A DNA stretch of 64,000 bases from Codonopsis lanceolata (GCA_013146195.2 CM028377.1:35779632-35843631); one strand, 5' to 3'; positions 45,637 through 58,250 are shown, numbered from the stretch's first letter. The notes: generated from the sequence alone by a model not told the origin. Made by a program: numbers and translations.

Positions 45637-46403
45637 TCAGTGACCCCTAGCTCTTTGTCTGGCGAGTATTTATGCTTGAAGCGGGGAGTACTTATGCTCG
45701 ATGTTGTTGCCCTTGTATCAGGCTCCAATACTTATAATTTATGAGTCAATTGTGGCTTGGTTATAAGGCCAAACGGTGGAACATTCTGGAACATTTGTGA
45801 ATAGACAACTGGAGCGTATGTGAGAACTAGAAGCTTGCCGTTCGAAAGTAGTAGGGCGAGTAGGCATAGGGGCACGTAAACTATTAGTGAGTGGAGTGAG
45901 TTGATGGAGCGCCAATCACGAAGCATCGTATTTAATGCGAGCGTGCAGCCCGTGATGTCAGTTATCCTTGCAGGCGCCGTGTTTTAGTGCCCTTTTTCCC
46001 CCCATAACCTTGAAGACTCGCCTATAAAAAGTCAGCCCCCTTTCCTTCCATTCTTTTACTGCCTTTGAGATTTCTAGTGAGAGAAAGTTCGCTTTTACTG
46101 TCGTCTTGCTTGAAGCTTCCCAAATTCCGACGTTCTGCTTCTTCCGTTTCCAGTGCTCAGATATTCGTTTGCAGGAGAAAATCGAACCATTTGACAATAA
46201 GTTTTCTATTCCATCTTCTCTTGCTCTTTAAAAGTTTTGCTCTTCGTCTCTTGCATTTCTGGGTATGGCTCATAGATTGGAACCGGTCTTTAGGTAAAGA
46301 TTGAGGAAAGATCAAGTGGTCTTGCTCGCTAGGCAGGCATGGCTGCGCGGGGGGATGCCCGACCTTGCACGCATGGATCATTGTTGATGGAGTCGAGTTG
46401 GCC

Positions 46404-49023
46404 TCATTGCGCGCATGGATCGTTGTTAATGGTGTTGTATGCCATCTCTTTTTCGGAGACTTTGATTTCTTGCTCGGGAGTTGAGATAATGAGTTTATGC
46501 TTCTTTCTTTGAGAGTGAAGAACATACTCCCACATTGCCCTTGACTTACTGTTAAGCACTCCTACCCTGTGCGTGTAAAATTTAGCTTTCTGGTACGTGA
46601 TAGAGGCGACCATCTCAAATTTAGCCATGGCCGGAGTGCCCAATATTCAGTTGTAGGGGGACTTGAGGTCTATCACCAGAAAAGTGATAGTTTCTTCCCA
46701 AGTTTGAGCTTCATCCCTGATAAAGACTTATAGGTCAATAGTCGCTTTTACTCCTACTTGGTGGTTGGTGAAGCCTTCCAGTATACCTGAGTATGGCTGC
46801 AAGCGGGCATTTGTTAGTTCCAGACCCTTGAAGCAAGAATAGTACATAATATCCCCACATACTCTTGTGTCAATCAACACCCTGTGGACTTTTCAGTTGT
46901 TGATAAGGGTAGAGATCACCAATGGCTATTCAGAGGTGAGTGGGGTGCTTGCTAGCTCATTCCGAGTAAAATAAATGCTCTGCTCCCCTACTTGCGTGAT
47001 AGCAAGTGCATTGACTGACTTCGTCAGCGAGTGGATGTGTTTACCGAGATGAGTGTTGCTCGGCATTTCCTCCGTGATTACATTTACAACCCCTTGAATC
47101 TGAGGGGCCTGGCCACCTCTTCTTCTATTGGGTTGTGCACGCTGATTGCCTTCGACGTTGTTGCCCTTTCCTGGGTCCTTCTTGAAGCGATCAAGTTTGT
47201 CCGCGTTGATCATCTTTTTGAATTTCTCGCTTCAACACCTTGCAGCTTTCTGTATCATGACCGTGATAGTGGTGGTAGTCACAGTATTTGGAGTCGTCCC
47301 TGGTGTGAGCGAACTCATGGTCAAGCGGGTATGGGATAGGTAGAACATCTCCGACTTGGAACATAATTTCTTCCCGAGTAATGTTCATGGGAGTAAACTG
47401 TGGCTCTCTGAATCTATACTCGGGAGTGGAGGTTCGATTCTAATCTCTGCGTGAGCGGTTGTTGTCCTCCTGGCTCTGGTCAGCTAATGTGGCCGAGCTG
47501 TCCTGAGTTTTTTCTTTTCATTTGGGATTGCCACCCTTAGTATTTTCTTTCGAGTTGAACAAGTATGAATTGGCCAACATTTCTGCTTTTGAGGCGATGG
47601 GGTTCATTGTCAGTATGGTTTTTAATGGCCCCGACCTCATGTTGTTCAGGTAGCAGAAAGTGATCTCAGGGTCGCTTGTCGCCGTCACTTACTCTAACAT
47701 CTCCTCGAACCACTTGAGGTAGCTGCTATAGGACTCGTGGTCGCCCTGCTTGATCTTTCCAAGGTCAAATCTATTCTTGGGTATGGGTCCTACCGTGCCG
47801 AAATCATCCAAGAAACCCTTCTTGAGCTCTTTCCAGCTTCCGAATAGATTCACGAGGAACTCTCCCCAGCCATGTTTACGCCTTGCCTTAGGGAGCGCCC
47901 TTGAAAGCTCTCGTTTTAAGAGCTTCGTTGTATGTGACCATCCAGATTTGTGCCTCAAATGACCTGAGCCACTCATTTGCTCGTATCTTCCCGAAGTATT
48001 TCTCGAACTGCGGGAAGATTATTCCTTGCGCAGGTGGTGCATTCTCGATCTCTGGGGTGAATGGACTGCCCTCCAGCGGCTTTGTGGCCTCATAACTGGG
48101 CTTGGCCACAGCTAACTCGACCATCTTTCTGGCCATGTCCCTCTTCATAGACTCCATCATGTCAGCAAGGCGCTTCTCGGCATCTACTGTGAGCCTGGAG
48201 AAGGTAGTGCGTGATGAGGCACCGCTGACTATGCCCTCTTTTAGATTTTGGTGGCTGCGTTAAGCGAGGACCAACTACGGAATACTCATCAGTGGATGGA
48301 TAGTAGGTTGGATCATATGAAGTTTCAACCTCTTGGTCGACTCGGGCTCCGAACCTTGGTCGCTGATCCTCTGCCTCGACATATTCACGAGCTCTACGAC
48401 GATTATCCCTCTCTGCGCGAGCATGATGCTCTTGTCCGTGGTGATGGTGATGACGGGGTAGATTCAGGCAGTTGTTCTGGCTTTCCGCCTAATCGTCTGT
48501 CCTTTGCTCGCAAGCCTCTCGATCTAATGGTATTTGAACGACAGATAAAAATCGTCAACTCTGAACAAATAACTGTTGTGGGGCATGGCCACCGCTAACA
48601 GTCACTGAGTTATTGGGAGCGGGTAACGCGAACTCAACAACTGGCACCGGGGCATTGCCCAAGGTGAGGAGCTATTGGTTGAGCGCGTACATCTTATTGT
48701 AGTAGTCCGCTTGCACTAGGCTGCCCTGATCATTTTCCCGCTGCCAATTAAGCTAATTCCTCATATTACGGGCACGATCATGCTACTCGTTAATCACTTC
48801 GCGGCCATCCCGCTGGCTCACTTTGGTTCTAGCTAGTGTGATGGGAAGATTGCTCCTCAATATAGGGGACGTCCTCACTTTGATTCCTCATCTGTACTCC
48901 TTATTGGGGTGCCTTTGGTGGTAAATCACCAGGTGCAGCGGGTAGTGGCGGGTGTCTAGCCGACTGGCTCATAACCTGGTGATTGCCAGTAGTGGCGTGA
49001 TGTTTTCTGCCTTTACCAACCAT
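46404..49023 (-). pseudogene. gag-protease remnant of the second Tat element
   Basis: The start MVGKGRKHHATTGN is at 49023, just after the primer site. Gag capsid motifs lie at about 48100-47690 (EIENAPPAQGIIFPQFEKYF, LVNLFGSWKELKKGFLDDFG) in two frames. The zinc motif CDYHHYHGHDTESC lies within 47388-47191. The protease region reads VLIDTRVCGDIMYYS at about 46880-46835 and YQKAKFYTHRVGV near 46580. The catalytic D-T-G is D-T-R (codons 46871-46863; GGA to AGA). Many stops and at least two frameshifts break it. No pol follows. It is homologous throughout to the gag and protease of the element at 19501-31037. Confidence 0.8.
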
Positions 49024-49086
49024 TATTCTAATATTGCTTGTCAGAAGATAACTGGAAAAACAGATGAACAAGCTTTGAAGCTTCGT

Positions 49087-49107
49087 TTCCTAGCAACGGA
49101 ACCAAAC
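49087..49107 (-). promoter_or_regulatory. Primer-binding site of the second Tat element
   Basis: Minus-strand GTTTGGTTCCGTTGCTAGGAA follows the 5' LTR end. It shares the TTGGTTCC start with the first Tat element. Confidence 0.6.
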
Positions 49108-49446
49108 TGATGTGGCAAAAATCTAGCTTGGGCCGTCAAATTGATGAGTAGGATATCTGGGCTTGATTGTATGGCTTGATCGGCTTACTTGAACCTGTCT
49201 AAGAACACAAAAACACCTTAATGGAAGTACAAGGCTTGGTCTCGCGAAACCACTTCAGCGTGAGTAAATATCGTGTGAGTCAAAAGAGAATTTGACAGAG
49301 GTTCTAGACTCAAGAGAGTGTGTGTACCTTGAGAGGCATTTATAGGCCTCCAATGTCATTGAATCCGTCTAAGATTCATTTTCGTAGTTACATAGTAAAT
49401 TTAGGAAGAAACTCCTAAATTATAGGCGTGATAAGCGACTGGCCGC
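49108..49446 (-). repeat. 5' LTR of the second Tat element, inner part
   Basis: Aligns with 44933-45290 at about 90% identity and stops at GCCGC where another element is inserted. The outer part continues at 51725-51951. Confidence 0.82.
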
Positions 49447-51724
49447 TGATGAGCCCAAGATTTCCACAAATTTTCTCGGGAATTATCTTCTATTTTGTGT
49501 TATTTTTGAGTTAATTATACTTTTAAAATATTATTATTTGTGTATTTGTGCTTAATGTAGGTTTCCACGCATAATTAAGCATTTATATGGTAATTAGCAC
49601 GAAGTTCGAGGCAAATTCCGGGTTGAAAAGTTGAATTATAAATTATTTGGATAAAGTCCGTTGAGTTACGTTAAGCAGTCCAAGGCAAATGAGGGTTAAC
49701 AGAGGCTAACAGTACTAACGAAAGACTAAACTGAAGAGCTTGAGGGGGAAGGACCTTCGGCGCGCATCCCAGAATCTCCAAGGGTAGCGGAGCAATTGTT
49801 GGAAACTTCCTTTTGCGCTATCGAATCCATGTGGAGCCACGTGTCGCCGCCTTATCCACTCAACCCAGCTGGTGGCCCGCGTGCCCTTGTCCGGACCCAA
49901 TCTAACCCGGCCCAGTTCAGCCCCTTCTACCCGCTTCTCCAGCCCATCTCCACTCTCATGTCGCCCCATTTAGCCCCTAGATCAACCCGCATCCTTCCAC
50001 CTAGTCCAACCCGCCTCCAGCCGTGTCCAGCCACTTTGTTTCCTTCCAAAACAGCTCCTGCTTCTCCTATGTTCTCCCTATTTTGCCCCTCAGCCTTGTG
50101 CACTAATTTGCCTTCTCATTTTTAATACCATAGCAGACTTCATTTTGTTTTTAACAAAATCCCCATTTCGGGACATTACTCCCAAATGGGGGCACCAACC
50201 CCATTTCCACCAAAATTTCTTCCTCTCCTCCATTGATTGATCACCATTGAAGGTTTGGAACTTCAAATCAAGGGCCAATAATGCATCTACAAAAGATTTC
50301 AACCACGAATTCACGATTCTTCGATTTAATTATTTCAACTTATATTTTGAGATATTTGTTATGATTTCTAGGGTTGATTAATTTTGTAAATGTTGAATTG
50401 GTTTATACTTAATTTATCTATGGAATACACTTATTTTTATATGTCCAATGTAGTGATTTAATTTAATCCCTCCCTTTATTTAGTACACATTCATGTTTGA
50501 TTATTAATTATAAACTTAATGCTTTTAATTAATTGACCAATAATTAAATGATTTTAGAAATACTTAGGATCCGCGAGAGCTACCTTTGTATTTCAGACCA
50601 ATTAATTTAATAGTTGGTGTTTTGTGACACACACCGATAGCCATTGTGAGACTTGGTTTGACATGCGATCGAACCACCTTAGCCATTCGCGAGGTCGGGG
50701 AGGTTAGGGTTGACTATAAGATGTGAGAGCCCGTAGTTAACCAATTTTATTTGTCTCGGCTACCAACATGATTTGTAGAACAATTTAGAGAATTTCTTTT
50801 TGTGAAGTATTAATACCCATACACTTTGTTATTATTGTGTGTTTTTCATTCTTTTAATAGCGTATCGAACCATTAGATGATCACTAGAATTATACGATAA
50901 GATGCAAGAGCCCGTCCTATTAATTCTGAAAATCACAATAATTGTTTGCGTTACGTGAGACCGAGAGGAGATCGTGCGTAGATAGTCATTGGGTGCTTGT
51001 TTTGACATGGGACTATATTCTCCTATATTATAAGACGTGAGAGCTCGTAGCTAGGAGTTGTGGTTAGATTTGTTATACGTTGCGAAAGCCCGTAGTGAAT
51101 ATTATAGTGCGCCCGACTACCAAGACTTGAGTTAAAGAAAAGTAAAAAGAGGATTAAATTAAACACTGACTAGACTAGAAATAATGCACTCCAATTTTTT
51201 TATCTTGATTTGTTGTTGCCAAACCACCTCCGCAGTAGATTAGATTTAATTGCTTTCTTAGGTTTTTTATATTTTTAAATTTTAATTCATTTTCTTTTCG
51301 CTCAAATATAATTAGTTAGCCTAATTTTGCTACTTAGTTAGAGTGAGAATTACGTACATTCCCTGTGGGATTGGTAACTCGTACTTATGTACACTTTATT
51401 ACTTGATGTGACCAGGTATTCTTACCTGAGTTGCATTTTGCGCACATCAAGTTTTTGGCGCAGTTAGCCTCCGTTAAGTCTAAATTGTCTTGGAATACTT
51501 AACGGAATTAACGGACTTTGACCAAATTATTTGTAATTCAACTTTAAAGCACGGAACTGCCTTGAACTTTGTGCTAAACACCATATAAATACTCAATTAT
51601 GTGTGGAAACCTACATTAAATACAAATACACAAATAATAATATTTCTAAAGCATAATTAACTCAAAAATAGCACAAAATAGAAGAAAATTCTCAAGAAAG
51701 TTCATGGAAATCTTGGGCTGATCA
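49447..51724. mobile_element. LTR-derived element with two inverted U3 ends
   Basis: A 5-bp duplication GCCGC flanks it (49442-49446 and 51725-51729). The + strand holds one 2003-bp LTR, 49447-51449, from TGATGAGCCC to GCGCACATCA, then AGTTTTTGGCGC (51450-51461), the start of an Athila-type primer site. After this comes, in reverse orientation, a copy of the first 263 bp of the LTR (51462-51724). Both outer termini are therefore U3 ends (TGATGAGCCC and TGATCAGCCC). The arms differ at roughly 15% of positions. There is no coding sequence. Confidence 0.72.
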
Positions 51725-51951
51725 GCCGCGAGAATGTCGGAGCAGATAAGGCCAGTGTTCTGCCCGGATATAGAAACCTTTGACCTATCTTGGAGAGCAA
51801 GTTTTTGGGATTCCCTACTCGCTACTTGCCCAGGCGAGCATGGCTCTGCCTGACTATGTGCTGTAAGTTTGCTGATGATAAGTGTGATTCTCGAGTATGG
51901 CCCCCTGGTCCAGCAGGTAAGGCCGGTGCTCGACCAGGCTTGGACAGGAAT
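51725..51951 (-). repeat. 5' LTR of the second Tat element, outer part
   Basis: Aligns with 45291-45510 of the 3' LTR and breaks off after GGACAGGAAT at 51951. The expected last 120 bp to the LTR terminus is missing. Confidence 0.8.
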
Positions 51952-52051
51952 AGAAAATCGATTTGAAATAACTTTCCAATAAAGAAAAAAAGGAAACACT
52001 TATTTTATGGTATACAATATGAAATAAGAAATACTTATTGAATTGTATTTA

Positions 52052-52095
52052 GGGTCGTGCTATTTAGACCCCCGATTCTTCAAAGTTGACCCCCC
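52052..52095 (+). repeat. Left terminal inverted repeat of the Mutator-like element
   Basis: Starts GGGTCGTGCTATTTAGACCC and ends AAAGTTGACCCCCC. The right partner is 58746-58789 reversed. Confidence 0.85.
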
Positions 52096-52509
52096 TTATA
52101 AGTGTACCACCCACCTTATTTTAAAATACTTGATACCTATATGTGCACCCCTCAGTTTTCCTATTTTACCCTTCTGTGTTTTTAACACAATAACCCCCTC
52201 AAAACCCATAACAGGCAGTGAAACCCCTCCCCCTACAATACCCACGCCCATCCTTCCTCAAGCCACAACCCACACATTTTTCCTTCCCAGCCCATCCCTT
52301 CCTCAAGTCTTCATCTCCTCCTTCAGTTCTTCATATCCCAAACATTATAAAAAATGTAAAGAGGTATGTATATTTTGAATTGATTTTAGTTTGATTTATT
52401 GTGTTTATACAATGTATTAGTTAATTTGTTGGGTTTAGATATGAGTAGAATCACGTTTTGTGTTTATATTGGTATTAAAATTTTGATTTTTGTAAGGAAA
52501 AATTCGGCT

Positions 52510-53240
52510 CTGAACTCCGGAATTAGGGCTTAATGTTCGGCATTCCCCCTCCGAACATCTTAAAAATGTTCGGAACTGAACTTCGGAACATTTTGATTAT
52601 GTTCGGTGAATGCCTACCGAACATTTTGAAAAAGTTCGAACAGACAGGGCCGAACATGTTGGATTAAAAATTTTGTCCAAGTGTTTTCAAACAAATGTAA
52701 CATGTAAATCTGTTCGGAGACCACCTACCGAACATTTTCAAAATGAAAATGTTCGAATAGACATAGCCAAACATTTTGAAAAAGTTCCAATATGTTATGC
52801 CAAACAGTTTGGAGTCAATTTTTTTTTTCAAAGTGGATGAGCATGTTAATCTGTTCGGAGACCTCCTGCCGAACATTTGAAAAATGTTCGAACTGAATTG
52901 ACCGAACATTTTGAAATAGTTCGGTAGGACCATGCCGAACAGTTTGGCTTAAAAATTGTGCCTATTTTTTTCAAATTTGATGAGCATGTTAGTTTGTTCG
53001 GAGACCATTTGCCGAACATTTTTAAATTTTTTTGAGGTATGTAGCTGAACATTTTGAAAATGTTCGTTAGGAGGGTGCCGAACAGTTTGGATTAAAAATG
53101 TTGTCCATTTTATTTGAAAGTTGATGAGCATGTTAATCTGTTCGGAGACCCCCTACCGAACATTTTTAAAATGTTCGGTTGGTGATAGCCGAACAGTTTG
53201 AAAAAGTTCGGTAAAAGTGTGCCGAACAGTTTGGATTTTA
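52510..53240. repeat. Left subterminal array, 143-bp period
   Basis: TGTTCGGAGACC recurs at 52711, 52852, 52995 and 53139 (spacings 141, 143, 144), preceded by a shorter unit at about 52555. Each unit holds several CCGAACATTTT and AAAATGTTCGG inverted pairs. These are candidate transposase-binding sites. Confidence 0.85.
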
Positions 53241-53294
53241 AATTTTGTCTACTTTTTTTAAAAAAAGTTGATGAACTAACATGCTAATTTATGA

Positions 53295-55300
53295 ATGTCA
53301 TGTACAGAGACATACCAAAGGAAGAAGAATAGACCCACCGCCTCGATTCAAAAAGCAAAGGCTGAGGCAGAGGCACAGGCCCAAGCCGAGGCACTAGCAC
53401 AGGGCCAGACTGCTGAGGCTAAGGCACAGGCACATGCACAGGCCTAGGCCTTAGCACATGGGCATGCTAAGGAGGAAGAACTGGAACCAATGGAGGAACA
53501 GGGAGAGCCCCTGATTACTTTTCCACGTCCTGGGGGTCCATCAGAATGCAGTGTACTTCGTTTCTACCCGAAACACATAGGTGTACATATATATCAAGGG
53601 CTAGAGCCACCGGTGCTGAAGGTGAACAACCACAAACAAAAACTTTGAGCATGGAAAGTAAACACAAAAACTGCTTCCCAACTATGGAGGGACACTCTTA
53701 TTGGGACCAAACTAATGCAGTTAAGGCATGTTTCATATTTAGAGAGTGATAAGGTATTGGTTAGTGTCTTTGTGGAGTGGTGGCATGCAGAGACCAATAC
53801 CTTCCACATGTCATTTGGTGAGATGACTATAACACTTGATGATGTGTTCTGCATTACTGGTCTTCCAATTACTAGGAAGTCGGTCTTTTTGGAAGGTTCA
53901 GTTTCCACGCAAAGTTTGATTGATTGCGTTTGTCGGTATTTAGGAGTGTCTGAAGATGAGGCAAGAGAGGGAATGTGTGGTGCTAGAGGGCCGTCTGTGA
54001 GGCTAGAATGGCTACGTACCCATTTTGCTTCGGATGCATTGTCTGAGGATCGAGAAACGGTTGCTTTCTCTATTCGTGCTTATTTGTTATACATGTTGGG
54101 TTGTACAATTTTTGCTGATAAGAACGGAAGTAGGGTTAGCACGACATACTTGGAGTTCCTCAGTGATTTGGATGTTGTGCATACTTACTCATGGGGAGCG
54201 GCAACCCTAGCCTTTCTATATAAACATCTAGGGAGTGCAACAGAGGTAAATACGAGATAGATGGCCGTATATTCCACATTGTTAGAGGTAATTACTTCTT
54301 TCTATAGCTAAATTAGTATACTTGTATTTATATTTTAATTTGTATACTTGTATTTATATTTTAATTTGTATACTTGTATTTATAGCTAAATGGTGTGTAT
54401 TTTGTTGAAATAGGCATGGATATTTGAGCGATTATGAATGTGTACAACAGCTATTCCTAACGTGCACTATTACGAAGGTCAGGAACTTGCAAGTAGGTCG
54501 GAGCACAAGAGTGTTGCCGGTGTGCTCGCTGACCGATTGGTAGGTCTACGAGAACAACTTGACCCCCTTCGCGCGGATGATGTGAATCTTAATGTCTTTA
54601 TATGTATTGATTATATATAGAAAATAACCATATGTTATATATTATTAATCAATTTTTTTTTCAATTATTGTAGGTTATTTGGATGCCATATACCGAACAG
54701 GTTAGACAACATTTCCCGTTTCATTGGATAGCCTTATACCATGGATGCATAGGATCAACTGATCATGTTGAACCATACCACACTGATCGCGTTCTCAGAC
54801 TGTTTGTATACATGTAGACGATTCCGAGGATGATTATTGCCCCCGATATCAAGAAGAGAGGTCTGTTGGCAAATAAGAAGGTCTAGGCAATGCTCATCCG
54901 ATACTTCGATATTTGGGAAAGACAAATCTTATCTAAGCAACAACTTGGTATAGTTGCCGAGCGACCATGGCAGTGTGCACCTGGCTATATGGATTGGTAC
55001 AACTGTGTATCTCATCCAATCATATGTAACCCTGAGCATCATTCCACCTTCCAATGGACTGCTCCTGATGTAGGTTTATCAGATCCATGGAATATGGTTA
55101 GCTTAGCACGCAGTTTGTTGGAACCGATGGCGGTGCACTATGGTGCGGGAGACTGAGATATATCGTACGATGAGTTGGGAATAACGATCCAGAGTGCATA
55201 CGGAGCATTGGGAGGGCAACAACATGGGGGACCGGGATCGTCTACAAGTGGCCAAGCAGAGGGAGAGCGATCTAGGCGCCGTCGTAGAAGAAACACTTGA
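53295..55300 (+). pseudogene. Plant mobile domain (PMD) gene of the Mutator-like element
   Basis: Exon 1 53295-54245, exon 2 54414-54581, exon 3 54674-55300; GT-AG introns in phase 0. The N-terminus is Ala/Gln/Glu-rich (AEAEAQAQAEALAQGQTAE). The PMD core includes VEWWHAETNTFHMSFGEMT, TLDDVFCITGLPI, WGAATLAFLYKHLG in exon 1, ELASRSEHKSVAG in exon 2 and RPWQCAPGYMDWY in exon 3. The tail is RSRRRRRRNT. PMD proteins (MAIN/MAIL1 type) act in genome stability and silencing when host-encoded, and the domain is also found in plant transposons. In-frame stops: TAG 53445, TGA 53646, TGA 54435, TAG 54815, TAG 54884, TGA 55154. Nearly all fit C-to-T changes of CAG or CGA. The start at 53295 is tentative. 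No frameshift is needed. Confidence 0.8.
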
Positions 55301-55415
55301 TTGCGTTGATGCAATGACATTTTAGACAATTTTCATATGTAATTTAACTTGTTCGATAACTGGTACATTTTATATCTTAACTTGCTATCATCAATAACCA
55401 TAATTACAAAACTTG

Positions 55416-57760
55416 CTAGTTTAAAATAATAGTCTCAGTACTTCGTCCAACATGACTGTATCGTACACTATGTGAGCACAAATCAAGTTGAGTCTGAAAC
55501 AAGTCTTTCCACCCTGATGCACACTGGTCGTGAAATGAATCCCAATGTATAGACACCGATGGTAATGGGTAACCCTCGTGCAATAAAACCTGCAAATAAG
55601 CTATATATATCAACAAATTATATAATATAATTGTAAAAACACTTACGTAACTTGGGTTGTGTGTACCTCGATAAAATTGTCTTCATTTATTAATCCGATA
55701 CAAATAACTTTAGGGGAAGTCTTGGCCGCAACCCTCAATGGGAGATAAGTTACGGACATTCGTGTATCGAGACATACCAGAGCTACATTATACGTTGATG
55801 CAACCAAGTGACCCATTTTCGGCAAATAAAACCAATGTTTTCGCGGCGCATTGTACTTGTAGTAATCTAGCGTTTGTAGGACCTTATTAACACGATCGCT
55901 TGCCAGGAAAACACATTTGTATAACTCTAAGTTAGCTATCAACTCATGATGGAGGTCTCGTCGAACTATAGGTCATCCATCTTGAGTTAACCCAAGTGCG
56001 GCGGCAACCGCGCGATAACCGCAATGTCCATCCGCTTTAACATCCTTTGTCTTCGCAATAAAATTGGCAAACTGTGATGGGAGTAGGTCAATGAAACGAA
56101 TCGCAGAGTTGAGTTTCAATCATTGTCGCGTAACCTATTGAACGAAGACGAATTAAGCATAAATGTAGCATTTTTTTTAATTGTAAAGATGTAGTAAATA
56201 ACAAAAACACATTAATTGAAATTACCAATATCTTTTGCCTAGTAGTCGATGGGCCAACCTCGTACATCACTTGTTCTTACGGTGAGTAACTGTCTTCCAT
56301 CGACTCGATATACTCAAACCTACTCAGATCACATTTTGTTGATTTGTCGATTTAAGCCTCTTTTTTTTTCTAAGGTCGACCACGAATAACTTCCAAAACC
56401 TGAGGCTCAATCAGTGATGTAATTGATAGCTTCACAAACTCTCTAGCTCTCTCAATCAGTGATGCATGACGGTATTTGTCCAACATGACACAAATCTTTC
56501 TTTGTAGGGCTCAATCCATTGATGCATCACATATTTGATGGCACTTGGATAATCTTTGAACTCAGACTGCAGTCTTCCCAAATAATCATTATATTGCGAC
56601 TCAGTATCAAACTTTACCAACAAATTCCAAAACATATTAAACGAATCCCACTTTTCTTTAGTCGTTAAGATTTTCCTACAATTTGTCAAAACATTCTTAT
56701 TGATGTGCCATCGACAAAGGAAATGTCTCGAGGTAGGAAACGTTATCTCAATTGCATTCATTAAAGCTATTTCTCTATCAGTAACGATCACATTAGGCAT
56801 GCTCCATTGGTCCATCAATTATTTCAAGCATGTGCACGCCCACTTATAGCTATCTGCTTTCTCATTCTCTAAATAAGCAGCTGCAATTAAAAAAGTTATA
56901 TTTGTAGACGTCATACCAACAATCTCCAACAAAGGTAACTTGTACCTATTTGTCTTGTACGTGCAATCCATTAATATGACTTTCGGAAAGGCACACAATA
57001 AATCAACATTTCCTGGGTGAGCAAAGAACAAATCCTTCACAGTAATCGTCTTCTCGCACCGTCGATGATGATGGACATATCCATGCTTCTCTAACATAAA
57101 TATAAGTTGTTGTATTTGTGATCGACCTTCATGCTCGATAACTCTATTCTTCAAACGTGCATTGTAGACCGTCCTTATTTTAGATCTATTTTCTTTAAAT
57201 TTTTCTTTCAAACGCACCAAAATTTCCTTTGGTCTACTATTGGCGTATGTCATATCAACCACATATTCCTCCTCAACTTTTGATAATTGACCGACATATG
57301 AATGACCTTCTTTGTACGGTCCAAGTTCATGGTTGTGGACACTGCACTTCATAACTAATGACCATTCTCCAACTGACACTTCTCTGCCCCTCAAACTAAA
57401 TGGACAACCAAGCTTCTTAGATCCGATTTCTTTCTTATCTTTCTTTCCACTTTGATTTTCATCATTTGCTTGTGATTTCTTGCGTCCACTGTAATGACCA
57501 ACATGTTCACAAGTCATTAATACCCGGGGCTTTTTCTTACCCGCACCACTGTCTGACCTCTTAACTATTTTTACCATTTCAAGCTCATTCCCCCTAGCAC
57601 GTACCCAATCAATCAACATTTGGCAAGATGAAAAGAGTTCATGCGTCATGAATACATCGGTGTAATCTGCCACAATATCTTGAATAGGAACTATCGCATT
57701 ATTTTCAACTTCAACAATCTCATTATTAGCAGGACCATCAACACTAGGATTTGTTGACAA
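55416..57760 (-). pseudogene. MULE transposase with OTU-like C-terminal domain
   Basis: Translation from 57760 (the in-frame codon there is TTG, so the true start is unclear) gives a zinc-finger-like N-terminal region (TCEHVGHYSG, LGCPFSL, CSVHNHEL). The MULE domain follows: FPKVILMDCTYKTN, LLEIVGMTSTN, NVIVTDREIALMNAI, FLCRWHINKNVL. Both aspartates of the DDE core are seen. TAA at 56821-56819 interrupts it where CAA (Gln) is usual, and the frame is lost after 56456. An OTU-like cysteine protease region follows at about 56095-55418 (ADGHCGYRAVAAALG, WFYLPKMGHLVASTYNVALV), split by a 77-bp GT-AG intron (55666-55590). A TGA replaces a Trp codon near 55976. The His expected before F-I-E-V reads Asn. 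Length and order fit plant MULE-OTU proteins. Confidence 0.8.
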
Positions 57761-57831
57761 CGTGTTTGAATCATGTCACCAAATACAATAACCCATCAAA
57801 AATACAAGCTCCTTCAGTTTTTTTTTAAAAA

Positions 57832-58250
57832 CTGTTCGGTGAGGTCTGGTGGAACATTTACAAAATGTTCGGCAGGAGGGGGTTGAACAAATGCAAAATG
57901 TTCGGTTGGTGGCATCCAAATAGTTTGGAACTAGAAGAACATTTCAAAAATGTTCGGTTAACATAAACCGAACAATTCAAAAATGTTCGGTTAATAAACC
58001 GAACAATTCAAAAATGTTCGGTTAATTTCAGCCGAACATTTACAAAATGTTCGGTTGGGCACATCCGAACAGTTTGAAACTAGAAGAACATTTCAAAAAT
58101 GTTCGGCGAATAAAACTGAACATTTCAAAATTGTTCGGTTGCCAGCAGCCGAACAATTCAAAAATGTTCGGTTGCCAGCAGCCGAACAATTCATAAATGT
58201 TCAGATGGTAGTAGTCAAACATTTCAAAAATGTTCTGATCTTCAGTACCG
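57832..58250. repeat. Right subterminal array of TTCGG palindromes
   Basis: Units of about 35-60 bp built on CCGAACAATTCAAAAATG and TTCGGTTGCCAGCAGCCGAA. Motifs match the left array but the longer 143-bp period is absent. Confidence 0.85.

Larger units (their letters stand above)
44933..51951 (-). mobile_element. Second Tat-type element, pol deleted, interrupted
   Basis: Minus-strand element with a 3' LTR at 44933-45636 and a 5' LTR at 49108-49446 continued at 51725-51951. The 5' LTR is split by another insertion and lacks its outer ~120 bp. The primer site and gag start follow the 5' LTR; gag and protease remnants occupy 49023-46404. RT, RNase H and integrase are absent, so about 800 bp of non-coding sequence separates protease and the purine tract. 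The two LTRs differ at roughly 10% of positions, so this copy is much older than the element at 19501-31037. Confidence 0.82.

Noticed and set aside
52510..53240. CRISPR-like array
   Set aside because: The direct repeats are diverged, contain no spacers of fixed length, and lie in a plant Mutator-like element.
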